DNA of 64,000 bases from Propionibacterium sp. oral taxon 192 str. F0372 (GCF_000413315.1 NZ_KE340297.1:248001-312000), one strand, 5' to 3'; positions 36,926-46,991 are shown, numbered from the stretch's first letter. Notes: generated from the sequence alone by a model not told the origin. A program made the numbers and translations.

Positions 36926-37229
36926 CAATGCCGCTCACTAGTAGCAGTACCCTCATCACCGGGTGCATCTGATAGCGCTTCGGCAGGAACTTGGCATCGG
37001 TGTAGAACATCGCGATGGCCCACAAACCAATCGACAACACCCCACCGATCAGCGATCCAAAGGAGACTAGGGTCTCAAATTTGAGACCGGTCCACACCAA
37101 GATCACCCCGCCACCGGAATAGATACACGCAACGAGCAACCGTAACTTAAACCAATCCATGGTACGGACCATGCGGATAGCGGGAGCGAAGCATTCGTAG
37201 AAGGTGTGGGCATACATCACGGTGCCCGA
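36926..37229 (-). pseudogene. 3' fragment of the Nramp-like transporter (duplicate)
   Basis: These 304 bp appear identical to 42958-43261, the 3' part of the Nramp-like gene. Between this block and the purF remnant (36844-36925) lie short pieces matching the intergenic region after purF and the middle of the small membrane gene (near 42619-42656), with the rest deleted. The match ends abruptly at 37229, where foreign sequence begins. Confidence 0.9.
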
Positions 37230-37559
37230 ACAACAGAGGCAAGCTCCTCGGGTGTCGGTCCACACGGCCAGGGCAGTCGGACCGTTGCCATGCTCGCGGC
37301 CTCGGGAGGGGCGGCCCGGCGCAGAGTGAGGCTCGCGGGGGTGGGCCCGACGAACCACGTGACCGAGTGGGTGGAGATTGAACCTCTCGGGGCCGGTGAA
37401 TGCGTCTAGGAGGATGACCAAGGCCCCGGACGCAGTCAGCATCACGGCCAGGGCGACTGGCGGTGAAGATCGGAAATTACAAGGCGAAGGAGAGCGTGAG
37501 GGGAGGACGACGACGGCTGAGGCGCGTAAGCCAGGCAGCTCCGCAGCCTCATTCAGCGC
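37230..37559. other. Donor-derived stretch at the left end of the gad cassette
   Basis: This 330-bp stretch of very GC-rich DNA does not match anything else in the window. A minus-strand frame runs from 37445 into the Nramp fragment as a chimera, which I read as a junction artefact, not a gene. It marks the foreign side of the left breakpoint. Confidence 0.5.
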
Positions 37560-39107
37560 TCACTGCGCGTTGACAAGGACATTCTCGGCCGTCTCACGCT
37601 CCTCCTCCGGTCGCAGGTCCCAGGCGGGCTTGCGCAGCGCGTAGAACACGAGCGGTGGTGCCCCGAGCAGGAAGACGACGACGGCGACGACGAGAGGGTA
37701 GCTAACGGCGCTGAGTCCGGTGAACCCGGACGGCCGCACGAAGGCCATGACGAAAGCGGCGGCCGAGGCCCCGAGCCCGACGCTGGCCGTCAACTTGATG
37801 GCGGGTGCCCGGTAGCTGCGGCGAACCTCAGGGTGGATCCGACGCAGGCGCAGGGCCGAGGCGAACATGAGGACGTACATGATGAGGTAGAGCGCCGTCG
37901 CCATGTCGACTAGCGTTACGAAGGCCGTGTTGCCGTTGGGGATGATGATGAAGAGCAGCGCCAAGACGGTGACGATCGTGCCCTGCACCATGAGGATGCC
38001 GACCTGGACCCCTGCCTTGTTCCTGTACTGGAGCGCCGGGGGCAGGAGCCCGGAGCGCGCCGCCGCCAGGAGACCTCGGGATGGACCGGCGATCCACGTG
38101 ACGACAGAGGCGAAGGCGCCGAGGGCGATGAGAAGAGAGATGACAGACGTCGCCCAGCCGAGGTGCCAGTGCGTGAAGAACTGGTCGAAGGCGAGATTGA
38201 TGCCGTTGATGACGCCCAGCTTGGAGCTGGGGACGGCGACGGCGATGGCGACCGTCGGGAGGATGAAGACCCCGAGGATGAGCAGCGTAGAAACCAGCAT
38301 GACCTTGGGGAAGCCCCGGCCAGGGTCCTTGAGGTCATTGGCGTGCACAGCGTTGACCTCCATGCCCGCGTAGGCGAGGACGTTGGAGACCACGAGGACG
38401 ATCGAGGCGACGCCCGTCCACGCGGGCAGGACGGCGCTGCCAGAGAGGGAGGTCTGGGAATGCTGGCCCGTGGCGAGCCAGACGGCGCCAAGAATGATGA
38501 GGAGAAGACCTGGAAACAGCGTGCCGATGAGGCCACTCCAGGATCCAACCTTGGCGAAGAGGCTGCCGCCGCGCAAGCTGATGAGGGTGGAGCCCCAGTA
38601 CAGGACGATGATGACGACAGCGGTATAGAGGCCGCTGGAGGAAAGCTGACCGTCAACAACGTAGGACAGGCTCACGGCGATGAAGGCGATCTGCGTCGGG
38701 TACCAGACGACATTTTGGATCCACTGGAGCCAAATCGCCAAGAACCCCCAGCGCTGGCCGAAGGCCTCGCTGACCCAGACGTAGATGCCACCCTTCCAGC
38801 CGGTGGCAAGCTCGGCGGCGACGAGTGCCGTCGGGAGAAGGAAGAGGACCGCTGGCACCACGAACAGGAAGACCGAGGCGAGCCCGTACCCGGCCATTGC
38901 CGGGAGCGAGCGGAGCGAGGCCACGGCCACGACCGTGAGCATCGCCAGCTGAAAGACGGACATGTGGGTTCGTGGCCCCACGGCAGGTGCACCGATCGCC
39001 GGTCCGGTGTGACCCTTGGGGGTGCGCTCGCGCGGGTGCCCGAAGGGGTGGGGGGCGACGTGCTCCGGTGAGGGGGCGACGGTTCCGTCAGCACGATAGT
39101 GAGTCAT
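37560..39107 (-). CDS. gadC: Glutamate/GABA antiporter
   Basis: This 515-residue APC-superfamily transporter with about 12 helices shows the family pattern of GadC-like glutamate:GABA antiporters, including LTVVAVASLRSLPAMAGYG in the first helix and ELATGWKGGIYVWVSEAFG before helix 3. It imports glutamate and exports GABA, removing a proton when paired with GadB. It lies 13 bp downstream of gadB in one operon. The sequence is part of the inserted cassette and is more GC-rich in wobble positions than its neighbours, consistent with horizontal gain. Confidence 0.88.
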   Translation of the reverse strand: MTHYRADGTVAPSPEHVAPHPFGHPRERTPKGHTGPAIGAPAVGPRTHMSVFQLAMLTVVAVASLRSLPAMAGYGLASVFLFVVPAVLFLLPTALVAAELATGWKGGIYVWVSEAFGQRWGFLAIWLQWIQNVVWYPTQIAFIAVSLSYVVDGQLSSSGLYTAVVIIVLYWGSTLISLRGGSLFAKVGSWSGLIGTLFPGLLLIILGAVWLATGQHSQTSLSGSAVLPAWTGVASIVLVVSNVLAYAGMEVNAVHANDLKDPGRGFPKVMLVSTLLILGVFILPTVAIAVAVPSSKLGVINGINLAFDQFFTHWHLGWATSVISLLIALGAFASVVTWIAGPSRGLLAAARSGLLPPALQYRNKAGVQVGILMVQGTIVTVLALLFIIIPNGNTAFVTLVDMATALYLIMYVLMFASALRLRRIHPEVRRSYRAPAIKLTASVGLGASAAAFVMAFVRPSGFTGLSAVSYPLVVAVVVFLLGAPPLVFYALRKPAWDLRPEEERETAENVLVNAQ

Positions 39108-39120
39108 GCGCTAGGCCTCC

Positions 39121-40512
39121 TCAGTGGTGGAAGCCGGCGCCGGCGCTCGGCGAGGGGAGCGGCCCGTCGAGGGAGTCAAGGTAGGCGACCTCGGCGCGCA
39201 GGTCCTCAAGGAAATCCTCGGCGAGGTCGTGACTGAAACCGTTGCGCACGACGATGCGCTGGACGGTGAGGTCGGTGAGGTCGTCAGGCATGGGGTAGGC
39301 GGGAACGAGCCAGCCCTTGGTGCGCAGACGCTCCCCAAGGTGGTAGAGGTTCCAGTTGCTCGTGTGCCCCTTCTTGAGCCGCCAGGCGAAGACGGGGATG
39401 TCGGTGCCGTCGTTCCAGAGCTCGAAGGCGTCCATCTTCGCGATCTCACTCGAGAGGTAGGTGGCGACGTCCTGGCTGTTCTGCTGGACACGTCGGTAGC
39501 CCTCGAAGCCGAGCCGGAGGAAAAGATAGTACTGGAGCAGAACCTGGGCGCCTGGGCGGGAGAAATTGAGGGCGAAGGTGGGCATGTCACCGCCGAGGTA
39601 AGACACCTTGAAGATGAGGTCCTCGGGCAGGTCCTCCTCGGTGCGCCACACGACCCAGCCCAGACCGGGGTAGACGAGCCCGTACTTGTGGCCGGAGGTG
39701 TTGATGGATGCGACGCGCTCGACGCGGAAGTCCCACTCAAGATCGGGCTGGATGAAGGGCGCGATCATGGCTCCGGATGCGCCGTCGACGTGGATCTTGA
39801 TGTCGAGGCCGGTGCTCTCCTGGATGCGATCGAGGGCCTCGGCGATCTGCTTGACTGGCTCATACATGCCCGTGTAGGTCACGCCGAGGATGGCGACGAC
39901 ACCGATGGTGTTCTCGTCGACGTAGTCCTCGAGACGGTAGCCATCGAGAACCTTGTGATCCTCGCTGATGGGCACGTAGCGAGCCTCGACATCCCAGTAG
40001 TTGCAGAACTTCTCCCAGCAGACCTGAACGGCGCTGGACATGACAAGGTTGGGCTTGTCGGTCGGCTTGCCGACGGCGCGGCGCGCCTGCTGCCAGCGGC
40101 GCTTGAGGGCGAGGCCGCCGAGCATGGCCGCCTCGGAGGAACCGATGGTCGAGGTGCCGATGGTGCCCTCGGGACTGGGGGCATGCCAGAGGTCGGCGAG
40201 CATCGTCCAGCAGCGGGTCTCAATCTCCGCAGTCTTGGGGTACTCGTCCTTGTCGATCATGTTCTTGTCGGCGGCCTCGAGGTAGAGGCGCTGGGCATGG
40301 TCGTCCATCCACGTGCCGACGAAGGTGGCGAGGTTGAGGCGGGCGTTCCCGTCGAGCATCGCCTCGTCGTGGACGATCTGGTAGGCCGTCTCCGGTAGTG
40401 ACTCCTCCTCGGGAAGCCGGGTCTTGGGGAGGGCGGTCGCCTCACCGGGGCGGGCGAAGATCGGATTGAGCTCGATCGAATTCGGATCGGAGGGCTGGTT
40501 CTCGGGAGTCAT
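39121..40512 (-). CDS. gadB: Glutamate decarboxylase
   Basis: This 463-residue PLP enzyme converts L-glutamate to GABA and CO2 and consumes a proton (acid resistance). The PLP-binding Lys is in INTSGHKYGLVYPG, preceded by the Asp of IHVDGASGAMIAPF. STIGSSEAAMLGGLALK is a family signature. The C-terminus ends in two His residues, similar to the pH-sensing tail of E. coli GadB. The ATG at 40512 has AAAGGAAG upstream. It is the first gene of the inserted gadBC operon. Confidence 0.94.
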   Translation of the reverse strand: MTPENQPSDPNSIELNPIFARPGEATALPKTRLPEEESLPETAYQIVHDEAMLDGNARLNLATFVGTWMDDHAQRLYLEAADKNMIDKDEYPKTAEIETRCWTMLADLWHAPSPEGTIGTSTIGSSEAAMLGGLALKRRWQQARRAVGKPTDKPNLVMSSAVQVCWEKFCNYWDVEARYVPISEDHKVLDGYRLEDYVDENTIGVVAILGVTYTGMYEPVKQIAEALDRIQESTGLDIKIHVDGASGAMIAPFIQPDLEWDFRVERVASINTSGHKYGLVYPGLGWVVWRTEEDLPEDLIFKVSYLGGDMPTFALNFSRPGAQVLLQYYLFLRLGFEGYRRVQQNSQDVATYLSSEIAKMDAFELWNDGTDIPVFAWRLKKGHTSNWNLYHLGERLRTKGWLVPAYPMPDDLTDLTVQRIVVRNGFSHDLAEDFLEDLRAEVAYLDSLDGPLPSPSAGAGFHH

Positions 40513-40705
40513 TGTGTGCTTCCTTTCAGTAGCTTCACAGATCGACTTGAGGGGCAACCTTGTCAGGCCCGCCACAGCTAGTTTGGCAGGCGTCCCCGAT
40601 AAAACGAAGCGTTACTTTGCGAAAGTACTCTTCATTGCTCACCAACAGATCGATCCGTGGTTCGAGCGAGGACCGCATACTGACACCAGGTCATGACACG
40701 TGACT
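40513..40705 (-). promoter_or_regulatory. gadB upstream region with operator-like palindrome
   Basis: This region presumably holds the gadBC promoter. A perfect inverted repeat, TACTTT-GCG-AAAGTA (40613-40627), is a candidate operator. No regulator gene accompanies the cassette. Confidence 0.45.
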
Positions 40706-40905
40706 TGTAGTCGGTTAGGAAACAAGGGCTCGGCGCCGCACACGACGAGATCGTCGACCAGCATGCCCACCAAATCCCAGCCAACGGTGTTGTGAATACC
40801 GAGCGCCTGGGCGATGGCCACCTTGGTGCCCACCCCGTCGGTGGATGTGGCCCGGCCACCGGCCTCAATGTCGACTCCGGCGCGGGCATAGGCCGATTCA
40901 CTCAT
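40706..40905 (-). pseudogene. purM remnant (5' fragment with internal deletion)
   Basis: This fragment matches the start of intact purM (36337-36656) but lacks about 120 bp inside and stops at the cassette border. The ATG still overlaps the purF stop, so this copy preserves the original purF-purM junction, now leading into a broken gene. Confidence 0.88.
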
Positions 40906-40918
40906 GTGTCGTCTTGGT
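40706..40918. repeat. Direct repeat flanking the gad cassette, right copy
   Basis: Truncated copy of 36337-36670 (purM 5' end and the purF stop), same orientation, with an internal deletion of about 120 bp and a 1-bp insertion near 40719-40725. Confidence 0.85.
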
Positions 40919-42356
40919 CAATGCCGAGCGTGGTAGCTACCTTCTCGGGTATCCGGATCGGGTACTTACCGTCGAAACACGCCGAGCACAACACCTGGGC
41001 CGATAAGCCGACGGCCTCCTGCAAACCGGTTAAGGAGATATAGCCCAAGGAGTCGGCGCCGATCGCCTGGCAGATCTGTTCGATGCTCATCCCGGGAGCG
41101 ATCAGCTCGGCCCGGGTGGCAAAGTCAAGACCGTAGAAACAGGGCCATTCCACCGGCGGGGATGCAATCCGGACGTGCACCTCGGCCGCCCCCGCCTCGC
41201 GCAGCATGCGGATCAGCGAGCGGGTGGTGTTACCGCGCACGATCGAGTCGTCGATCACCACCAGGCGTTTGCCTTCGATGACCTCACGCAGCGGGTTCAG
41301 TTTCAGCCGGATGCCCAACTGACGAATCGTCTGGGTCGGTTGGATGAAGGTACGGCCCACGTAGTTGTTCTTGACCAGGCCCAGCCCGAAACGAATGCCC
41401 GACTCGTGGGCATACCCCAAAGCCGAGGGAGTGCCCGAATCGGGTACCGGGATCACCAGGTCGGCGTTGATCGGGTGCTCAACGGCAAGCCTGCGTCCGA
41501 TTCGTTCCCGGGCCGCTTGCACCGATTTTCCTGCGATGACTGTGTCAGGGCGGGCAACGTAGACATATTCGAATAGGCAGCCCTTGGGGGTAGGCTCGGC
41601 GAAACGCCGTGAATGCACTCCGGCCTCGTCGATCGTGATGAGTTCTCCCGGTTCCACCTCACGCACGAACACCGCACCGACGATGTCTAGGGCAGCCGTC
41701 TCGGAGGCAACCACCCAGCCATGCTCCAAGCGACCGAGCACCAAGGGACGCACCCCATGCGAATCGCGGGCACAAAACAGCGAGTTCTCCGTCATGAAGA
41801 CCAATGAGAACGCCCCAACGAGTTTTGGCAGCACCTCAACAGCGATCGAAGTGATGGAGCGACCGGGGTCGTGGTAGCCGATCGCGGCCATCAACGCGAT
41901 GATCAAGGCGGTGTCGTTGGAGGAGTCCATCCGCAGTTTGCGCGGCACCTCGGAGTCTCCCGAGACGGCCATGACCAGCCGTTCCAACTCGTCGGTATTC
42001 GTCAGATTACCGTTGTGAGCCAAGGCCAGCGACCCGCCGGCCACCTCCCGGAAGGTTGGCTGGGCATTCACCCATTCCGAGGAGCCAGTAGTCGAGTAAC
42101 GAGTGTGCCCCACCGCAAGATGACCGGTCAAAGAGTTGAGGGTGGCTTCGTTGTACACCTGGGAGACCAGCCCCATGTCCTTGAAGACAGTGATCCGCTC
42201 GCCGTCACCAACGGCCATGCCCGCAGATTCCTGGCCACGGTGCTGCAGGGCAAACAACCCGTAGTAGGTGAGCTTGGAGACGACCTCGCCCGGTGCGTAT
42301 ACACCGAAGACGCCGCACTCCTCGTGAGGACCGTCATCGGGCATGCAGGAAATCAC
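40902..42356 (-). CDS. purF: Amidophosphoribosyltransferase
   Basis: This 484-residue PurF catalyses the first committed step of purine synthesis, making phosphoribosylamine from PRPP and glutamine. It has a short propeptide before the catalytic Cys ([10 protein letters not shown]), an Ntn-hydrolase domain, and the PRPP motif [17 protein letters not shown]. Cysteines near the C-terminus ([15 protein letters not shown]) fit the iron-sulfur-containing class. It is intact although the operon was split: its natural partner purM is now at 35607-36656. Confidence 0.95.
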   Translation of the reverse strand: MISCMPDDGPHEECGVFGVYAPGEVVSKLTYYGLFALQHRGQESAGMAVGDGERITVFKDMGLVSQVYNEATLNSLTGHLAVGHTRYSTTGSSEWVNAQPTFREVAGGSLALAHNGNLTNTDELERLVMAVSGDSEVPRKLRMDSSNDTALIIALMAAIGYHDPGRSITSIAVEVLPKLVGAFSLVFMTENSLFCARDSHGVRPLVLGRLEHGWVVASETAALDIVGAVFVREVEPGELITIDEAGVHSRRFAEPTPKGCLFEYVYVARPDTVIAGKSVQAARERIGRRLAVEHPINADLVIPVPDSGTPSALGYAHESGIRFGLGLVKNNYVGRTFIQPTQTIRQLGIRLKLNPLREVIEGKRLVVIDDSIVRGNTTRSLIRMLREAGAAEVHVRIASPPVEWPCFYGLDFATRAELIAPGMSIEQICQAIGADSLGYISLTGLQEAVGLSAQVLCSACFDGKYPIRIPEKVATTLGIDQDDT

Positions 42357-42383
42357 ACGGCAATCCTAAGCCACCAGCAGCGA

Positions 42384-42809
42384 TCAGAGATTCTCCTCCA
42401 GCAGCTGCACCGCCTTGGCGTTTCGCCAAAACAGCCAACCGGCCCCAGCAGCAAACGGGCAGATGCCCAGCCCCAAGGCGATGTTGCCGAAAACGACAAG
42501 GACGAAGGCTACGGCCCCGGATAACAGGATGAACAGGCCACGAGTGAGCTTCATTCTGCTGCGGTACTCGACGAGGGAACCCTCGAGTTCAGCACGCAGG
42601 GCCGCGGTCTCGGCATCATTCGGAATCGGCTTGGGGGCATCGCTACCCGCCCCGATGCCCCTTCGGCGTCCCTGCGCGACCGCCTTCCAGACGTAGAGCA
42701 CTCCAACCCCGGCGACGACCCCGCCGACAAACAGATTGTGCCGGGAGAAGAAACCGGCCGAGATCACCATGCACGACAGCGCGGTGATCAAGTTGACGGC
42801 ATTCCTCAT
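42384..42809 (-). CDS. Small membrane protein, unknown
   Basis: This 141-residue protein has two N-terminal hydrophobic segments, a charged central helix (residues 55-85) and two more hydrophobic segments at the end. GGAGG precedes the ATG at 42809. No family is recognised. It lies 27 bp upstream of purF in transcription order. A short piece of it is duplicated near 36890-36925. Confidence 0.65.
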   Translation of the reverse strand: MRNAVNLITALSCMVISAGFFSRHNLFVGGVVAGVGVLYVWKAVAQGRRRGIGAGSDAPKPIPNDAETAALRAELEGSLVEYRSRMKLTRGLFILLSGAVAFVLVVFGNIALGLGICPFAAGAGWLFWRNAKAVQLLEENL

Positions 42810-42904
42810 GGTTTCCTCCGTTTGCAGTTGGTGTGCGGTACGCGGTTCACCACCCCACACACCAACCCGGCAGATTGCTCAATATCATCCGGATAACCCG
42901 ACGA

Positions 42905-44377
42905 TCAGAAGACACCGAAGAACTGCAAAGTGGCGACAACACCCATGGCGGTCATGACAATGCCGCTCACTAGTAGCAGTACCCTCATCACCGGGTGCAT
43001 CTGATAGCGCTTCGGCAGGAACTTGGCATCGGTGTAGAACATCGCGATGGCCCACAAACCAATCGACAACACCCCACCGATCAGCGATCCAAAGGAGACT
43101 AGGGTCTCAAATTTGAGACCGGTCCACACCAAGATCACCCCGCCACCGGAATAGATACACGCAACGAGCAACCGTAACTTAAACCAATCCATGGTACGGA
43201 CCATGCGGATAGCGGGAGCGAAGCATTCGTAGAAGGTGTGGGCATACATCACGGTGCCCGAGGCCTGCATCGAGCCAAAGAAAGCAGCCCAAACTGCCAA
43301 CTTATAGAAGTACACCAGAGCCGGGGTGATCTGAGAGAAGAAAGAAGCCTGGTTCTGCATGATGGCGTCGTTGTCGGGCAGTGCCTGCAGTCCATCAGCA
43401 CCCAAGATCACATTTCCCAGAATCATGAAGGCCGCAGAGAAAACAAAAACAGCAACGAAGGAAACTACGGTATCGAAGACCGGAGCCCGGTTCCAGGTCT
43501 TGACCTCGACGGCGTTCTCCTCGGAAACATCCATGGGGATACGCTCCCCGGCCTTGAGAGTGATTAGCTTCGCACGCAGTTCCTCAAGGTCAGGGGTACC
43601 CAACATGCCCCATTTCTTCTCGTTGTACATGCCAATGTAACCGATGTAGTCATAGGTGCCACCGCCGATAGCGCCCAAGTAGGAGATGATCTCCAAGGAG
43701 ATCGGTTTGGCCGCCACCTTGGGGTATTTCTCCTGCACCCAGGCTTGGTAACCGTCGGGGATCGACGGGACCAGGCCGCGCAGCACATCAAGGAAGTCTG
43801 GGTTACATACGACCACGGCAATGAGCACGAACAGCACCATGGTGGCCACAACCACGGTCTGGAATCCCTCAATGTACTTGTAAGCCCCAATGAACAGGGA
43901 GGAGAAGGCGAGCAGGATCCAAAACGTCGCCCACACCTTGGGGTATCCGAAGCCGAAGGTCCACACACTCCACTGTCCTAGGAAGGATGCGAAACCACCA
44001 CACCAGGAGGGGAAGGAAACCACGGCGAAGACGCCCAGCAAAACTGGGAACCAGTTCTTTGGCCCCGGCAACACCTGGCCGAAGCGGGCGAAGGGTGATT
44101 CGCCGGTCAAGGTGATGTAGCGAGTTCCGGAGTAGACCACCACTCCCTTGAGCATCGCACAGGCCAGGAAGGTCCATAACAAGGTATAGCCAAAGATGGC
44201 CCCACCCCTGGAGGAGAAGAACAACTCACCAGAACCGATCGAGGCCGAGGCCATGATCAGGCCCGGGCCGAGGTACTTGAACATACCCGCCTTGGAGCGA
44301 AGGCTCTGCGGGGCCTTGGGGATCACCAGGGAACCCGGCACTTCAGCCCTGGTTTCATCAACCGGGGTGTTGCTCAT
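42905..44377 (-). CDS. Nramp-superfamily transporter lacking canonical metal ligands
   Basis: This 490-residue protein with 11-12 helices matches the Nramp fold along its length (GPGLIMASASIGSGELFFSS in helix 1). The DPGN of helix 1 and the MPH motif of helix 6, which bind Mn/Fe in classical Nramps, are absent; helix 6 reads GGGTYDYIGYIGM. It therefore belongs to a divergent branch, and its substrate may not be a divalent metal. The ATG at 44377 has AAAGG at 7 nt; the upstream ATG at 44383 has poor spacing. The 3' part is duplicated at 36926-37229. Confidence 0.8.
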   Translation of the reverse strand: MSNTPVDETRAEVPGSLVIPKAPQSLRSKAGMFKYLGPGLIMASASIGSGELFFSSRGGAIFGYTLLWTFLACAMLKGVVVYSGTRYITLTGESPFARFGQVLPGPKNWFPVLLGVFAVVSFPSWCGGFASFLGQWSVWTFGFGYPKVWATFWILLAFSSLFIGAYKYIEGFQTVVVATMVLFVLIAVVVCNPDFLDVLRGLVPSIPDGYQAWVQEKYPKVAAKPISLEIISYLGAIGGGTYDYIGYIGMYNEKKWGMLGTPDLEELRAKLITLKAGERIPMDVSEENAVEVKTWNRAPVFDTVVSFVAVFVFSAAFMILGNVILGADGLQALPDNDAIMQNQASFFSQITPALVYFYKLAVWAAFFGSMQASGTVMYAHTFYECFAPAIRMVRTMDWFKLRLLVACIYSGGGVILVWTGLKFETLVSFGSLIGGVLSIGLWAIAMFYTDAKFLPKRYQMHPVMRVLLLVSGIVMTAMGVVATLQFFGVF

Positions 44378-44624
44378 CGACATACCTTTCGCGTTTCATC
44401 AGATCCGATACCGCCATGGTGTCGGCAGACTGCGGGCACGCCACCGTCAGCATCGACGGGATCGGGGCGTGTACACGCTGTTGTCGGGCGACACACTACG
44501 CCCACGGCAACTGCTCGTCCATGCTGGCGGCCTTGTTGCCCGGGAATGGCAACCGCATTCGGGGCGTATCCCCGGCCGATACCATGGTGGCGATTTGAGC
44601 CACAACCGTTTTGAAGGGACCGCA

Positions 44625-45584
44625 ATGCGTCTGACCATCACCGATCTTGACCACGAAAGCCATGACATCGAGAAGGAGATCTGCGCAAACGAGGGTGTCG
44701 AGCTGACCTTCCTCGATGGGGATCGCGGTGCCGGTTTGGACCCGCGCGCGAAGGGCACCGACGCCATCGTCGCCCAGTACGCCACCATTGATGCCGAGGT
44801 GATGGATTTTCTCCTACCGGAGTTGAAGGTCATCGGCCGGTACGGTGTGGGCCTGGACACCGTCGACCTGGCCGCTGCCGAGGAGCGCGGCATCACCGTG
44901 GTCAATGTGCCGGATTTCGGCACCCATTCGGTCTCTGATCACGCGATTGCCTTGGCCGTTTCCCTGGTCCGTAATCTTCCGGGCTTGGAGAAGGTGGCTC
45001 GTGCATCCTCAGCCGATGTCGCGAAGGCCGCACCGATCCGCCAGTTCCGCAACCAGACTTTCGGTCTCATCGGCTTCGGACTCATCGGCCGCGCCACCGC
45101 CGAGAAGGCCCGCGGGCTGGGCTTCAAAGTCATCGCCTACGACGCCCTGATGGCACCGGGTACCGAGATCGACGGGTTCACCACCACGACTCTTGAGGAG
45201 GTGCTGGCCAATTCCGACGTGCTGTCCCTCCACGTACCGCTGCTGGAATCCACCAAGCATCTGATTAACGACGAGACCATCGCGACAATGAAGGATGGCG
45301 CTATCCTGGTCAACACCGCTCGTGGCGGGGTTGTCGACACCGCGGCGGTACACCGGGCGATCGCCTCTGGGAAACTGCTGGGGGCGGGGCTCGACGTGCT
45401 GGAGACCGAGCCGCTCGACCCGAGTGACCCGATCGCATCCTGCGAACGAGTCATCATCACCCCGCACGCCGCTTTCTACTCGGAGGAATCCTACGCCGAG
45501 CTGAAGCGCCGCACCGTGCAGAACCCGATCGACGTTCTCAAGGGACGCAAGTGCGAGAACATCGTCATCCCTCGTGTCAAATGA
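44625..45584 (+). CDS. D-isomer-specific 2-hydroxyacid dehydrogenase
   Basis: This 319-residue NAD(P)-dependent dehydrogenase of the D-2-hydroxyacid/CtBP type has the Rossmann motif GFGLIGRATAEKA (about residue 148), VNTARGGVVD, the catalytic Arg/Glu region, and the His in TPHAAFYSEES. It lacks the C-terminal ACT domain of full SerA. The substrate could be a D-2-hydroxy acid such as glycerate or phosphoglycerate. GAAGGGA precedes the ATG. It diverges from the Nramp-like gene across 247 bp. Confidence 0.85.
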   Translation: MRLTITDLDHESHDIEKEICANEGVELTFLDGDRGAGLDPRAKGTDAIVAQYATIDAEVMDFLLPELKVIGRYGVGLDTVDLAAAEERGITVVNVPDFGTHSVSDHAIALAVSLVRNLPGLEKVARASSADVAKAAPIRQFRNQTFGLIGFGLIGRATAEKARGLGFKVIAYDALMAPGTEIDGFTTTTLEEVLANSDVLSLHVPLLESTKHLINDETIATMKDGAILVNTARGGVVDTAAVHRAIASGKLLGAGLDVLETEPLDPSDPIASCERVIITPHAAFYSEESYAELKRRTVQNPIDVLKGRKCENIVIPRVK

Positions 45585-45681
45585 ACTGACGGATCGTTGA
45601 ACGGCCCCGGACCGCTCCGGGGCTGTTCGCTTCGGATAGGCCCGCCCGCCACCCGTGAAGGAGTCGGCCTATCATGAGGGC

Positions 45682-46317
45682 GTGAGAAGGCTGGCTGATC
45701 AACGCAAGAACTACGAGCGCGGGGAACTCGACGAATCCGAGGCCACCAGCGCCCCACTGCAGATGTTCGAGAAATGGTTCACCCAAGCCGAGAAGGCCAA
45801 GGTGCCCGAGCCCAATGCCATGACCTTGGCCACTGTAGGCGCTGACGGCCGACCCTCAACTCGCGTGGTACTCATCAAGGACATCGACGAGCGGGGAGTC
45901 GTTTTCTACACCAACTACAACTCCCGCAAGGGACAGGAACTTGCGGCGAATCCGATGGCAGCCCTCCAGTTCCACTGGGTGGAACTGGAACGGGTGGTGC
46001 GCATTGAGGGCCGGGTGGAGAAGGTTTCGCCCGAGGAATCCGACGCATATTTCAACGTGCGTCCACTCGATTCACGTCTGGGCGCCTGGGCCTCCCCGCA
46101 GTCAGAGGTGATCGCCAATCGCGCGGTGCTAGTGAAGAACGTCGCCACGCTCACCACGAAATTCGGACTGAATCCCCCACGGCCCGAGCATTGGGGAGGG
46201 TTCCGGCTGGTGCCGGATACCTGGGAGTTCTGGCAGGGCCGCACGTCACGGTTACACGACCGGTTGCGTTACCGGCTGGTCGACGGGAATTGGCACAGGG
46301 AACGTCTGGCACCATGA
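45682..46317 (+). CDS. pdxH: Pyridoxamine 5'-phosphate oxidase
   Basis: This 211-residue FMN-dependent split-barrel enzyme oxidises PNP/PMP to PLP. Its motifs include [45 protein letters not shown] and the C-terminal [16 protein letters not shown]. The GTG at 45682 lies 6 nt after TATCAT (45670-45675), which suggests a leaderless transcript; the GTG at 45655 is the alternative and would precede that promoter. PLP made here would serve the ornithine racemase, OraE, OrtB and GadB elsewhere in this window. Confidence 0.92.
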   Translation: MRRLADQRKNYERGELDESEATSAPLQMFEKWFTQAEKAKVPEPNAMTLATVGADGRPSTRVVLIKDIDERGVVFYTNYNSRKGQELAANPMAALQFHWVELERVVRIEGRVEKVSPEESDAYFNVRPLDSRLGAWASPQSEVIANRAVLVKNVATLTTKFGLNPPRPEHWGGFRLVPDTWEFWQGRTSRLHDRLRYRLVDGNWHRERLAP

Positions 46318-46355
46318 GGGGTGCTGAATACGGCAATACGACACTGGGAGCGGCA

Positions 46356-46832
46356 ATGAAGGTAGGCATTGGCAGCGACGGCTCGGGGTTCGAGCTGAAG
46401 AAGATCGTCAAACAGCACCTGGCCGAGCAAGGGCATGAGGTCATCGACTATGGTCCTGCCGAGGACGAAACCCCCGAATACTCGGCCACCTATGCCCGTC
46501 GTGTGGCCCACGCGATTCGTGACGGCGAGATCGAGCGTGGAGTACTGATTTGTGGCACCGGGATCGGCATCTCGATCTCGGCGAACAAGGTGCGCGGTAT
46601 CCGGGCTGCGGTCTGCTCAGAGCCGTTCACCGCGCGGCACACCCGGGAGAACAACGGCTCCCAGATCATCGCCTTCGGGGCCTTCGTCGTGGGACCGGAG
46701 ATGGCCAAGGCAATCTGCGATGCCTTCCTGAGCGCACGCTTCAAGGGCGAGACCGACGAAGAATTCAAACAACGATTCGCAAAGATCGCCGCGATCGAGA
46801 ATGAGGAGATCGCCCTCGCCAATCAAGGCTGA
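46356..46832 (+). CDS. rpiB: Ribose-5-phosphate isomerase B (RpiB/LacAB family)
   Basis: This 158-residue sugar-phosphate isomerase begins MKVGIGSDGSGFELKK, has the catalytic Cys loop GVLICGTGIGISISANKV, and ends with the ARHTRENNGSQIIAFGA region. It interconverts ribose-5- and ribulose-5-phosphate in the pentose phosphate pathway. The ATG at 46356 has GGGAG upstream. It is 38 bp after pdxH, so they may share a transcript. Confidence 0.88.
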   Translation: MKVGIGSDGSGFELKKIVKQHLAEQGHEVIDYGPAEDETPEYSATYARRVAHAIRDGEIERGVLICGTGIGISISANKVRGIRAAVCSEPFTARHTRENNGSQIIAFGAFVVGPEMAKAICDAFLSARFKGETDEEFKQRFAKIAAIENEEIALANQG

Positions 46833-46991
46833 GAATGCCAAGGACCGAGTTCAGGCTTGCCTTAGCAAGGGGCAACTTCCCTCGCCAAGGCTGCCCTGAG
46901 TTTTGTTGCCAGTCGATTCGGGACGGTTTAGCGTCGTGTTCATCGAGGTGGTTGACCGCCACCATGAACACATCTGAAAGGTTCTGATCTT

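Noticed and set aside
36912-37445. 177-codon frame joining donor DNA to the Nramp fragment
   Set aside because: It crosses the left breakpoint and joins two unrelated sequences, so it is a chimeric artefact, though it could be translated.
46846-46880. DtxR-like sequence downstream of rpiB
   Set aside because: It is part of a GCCTTAGC/GCCAAGGC hairpin followed by TTTTGTT, more like a terminator, and matches the iron box poorly.
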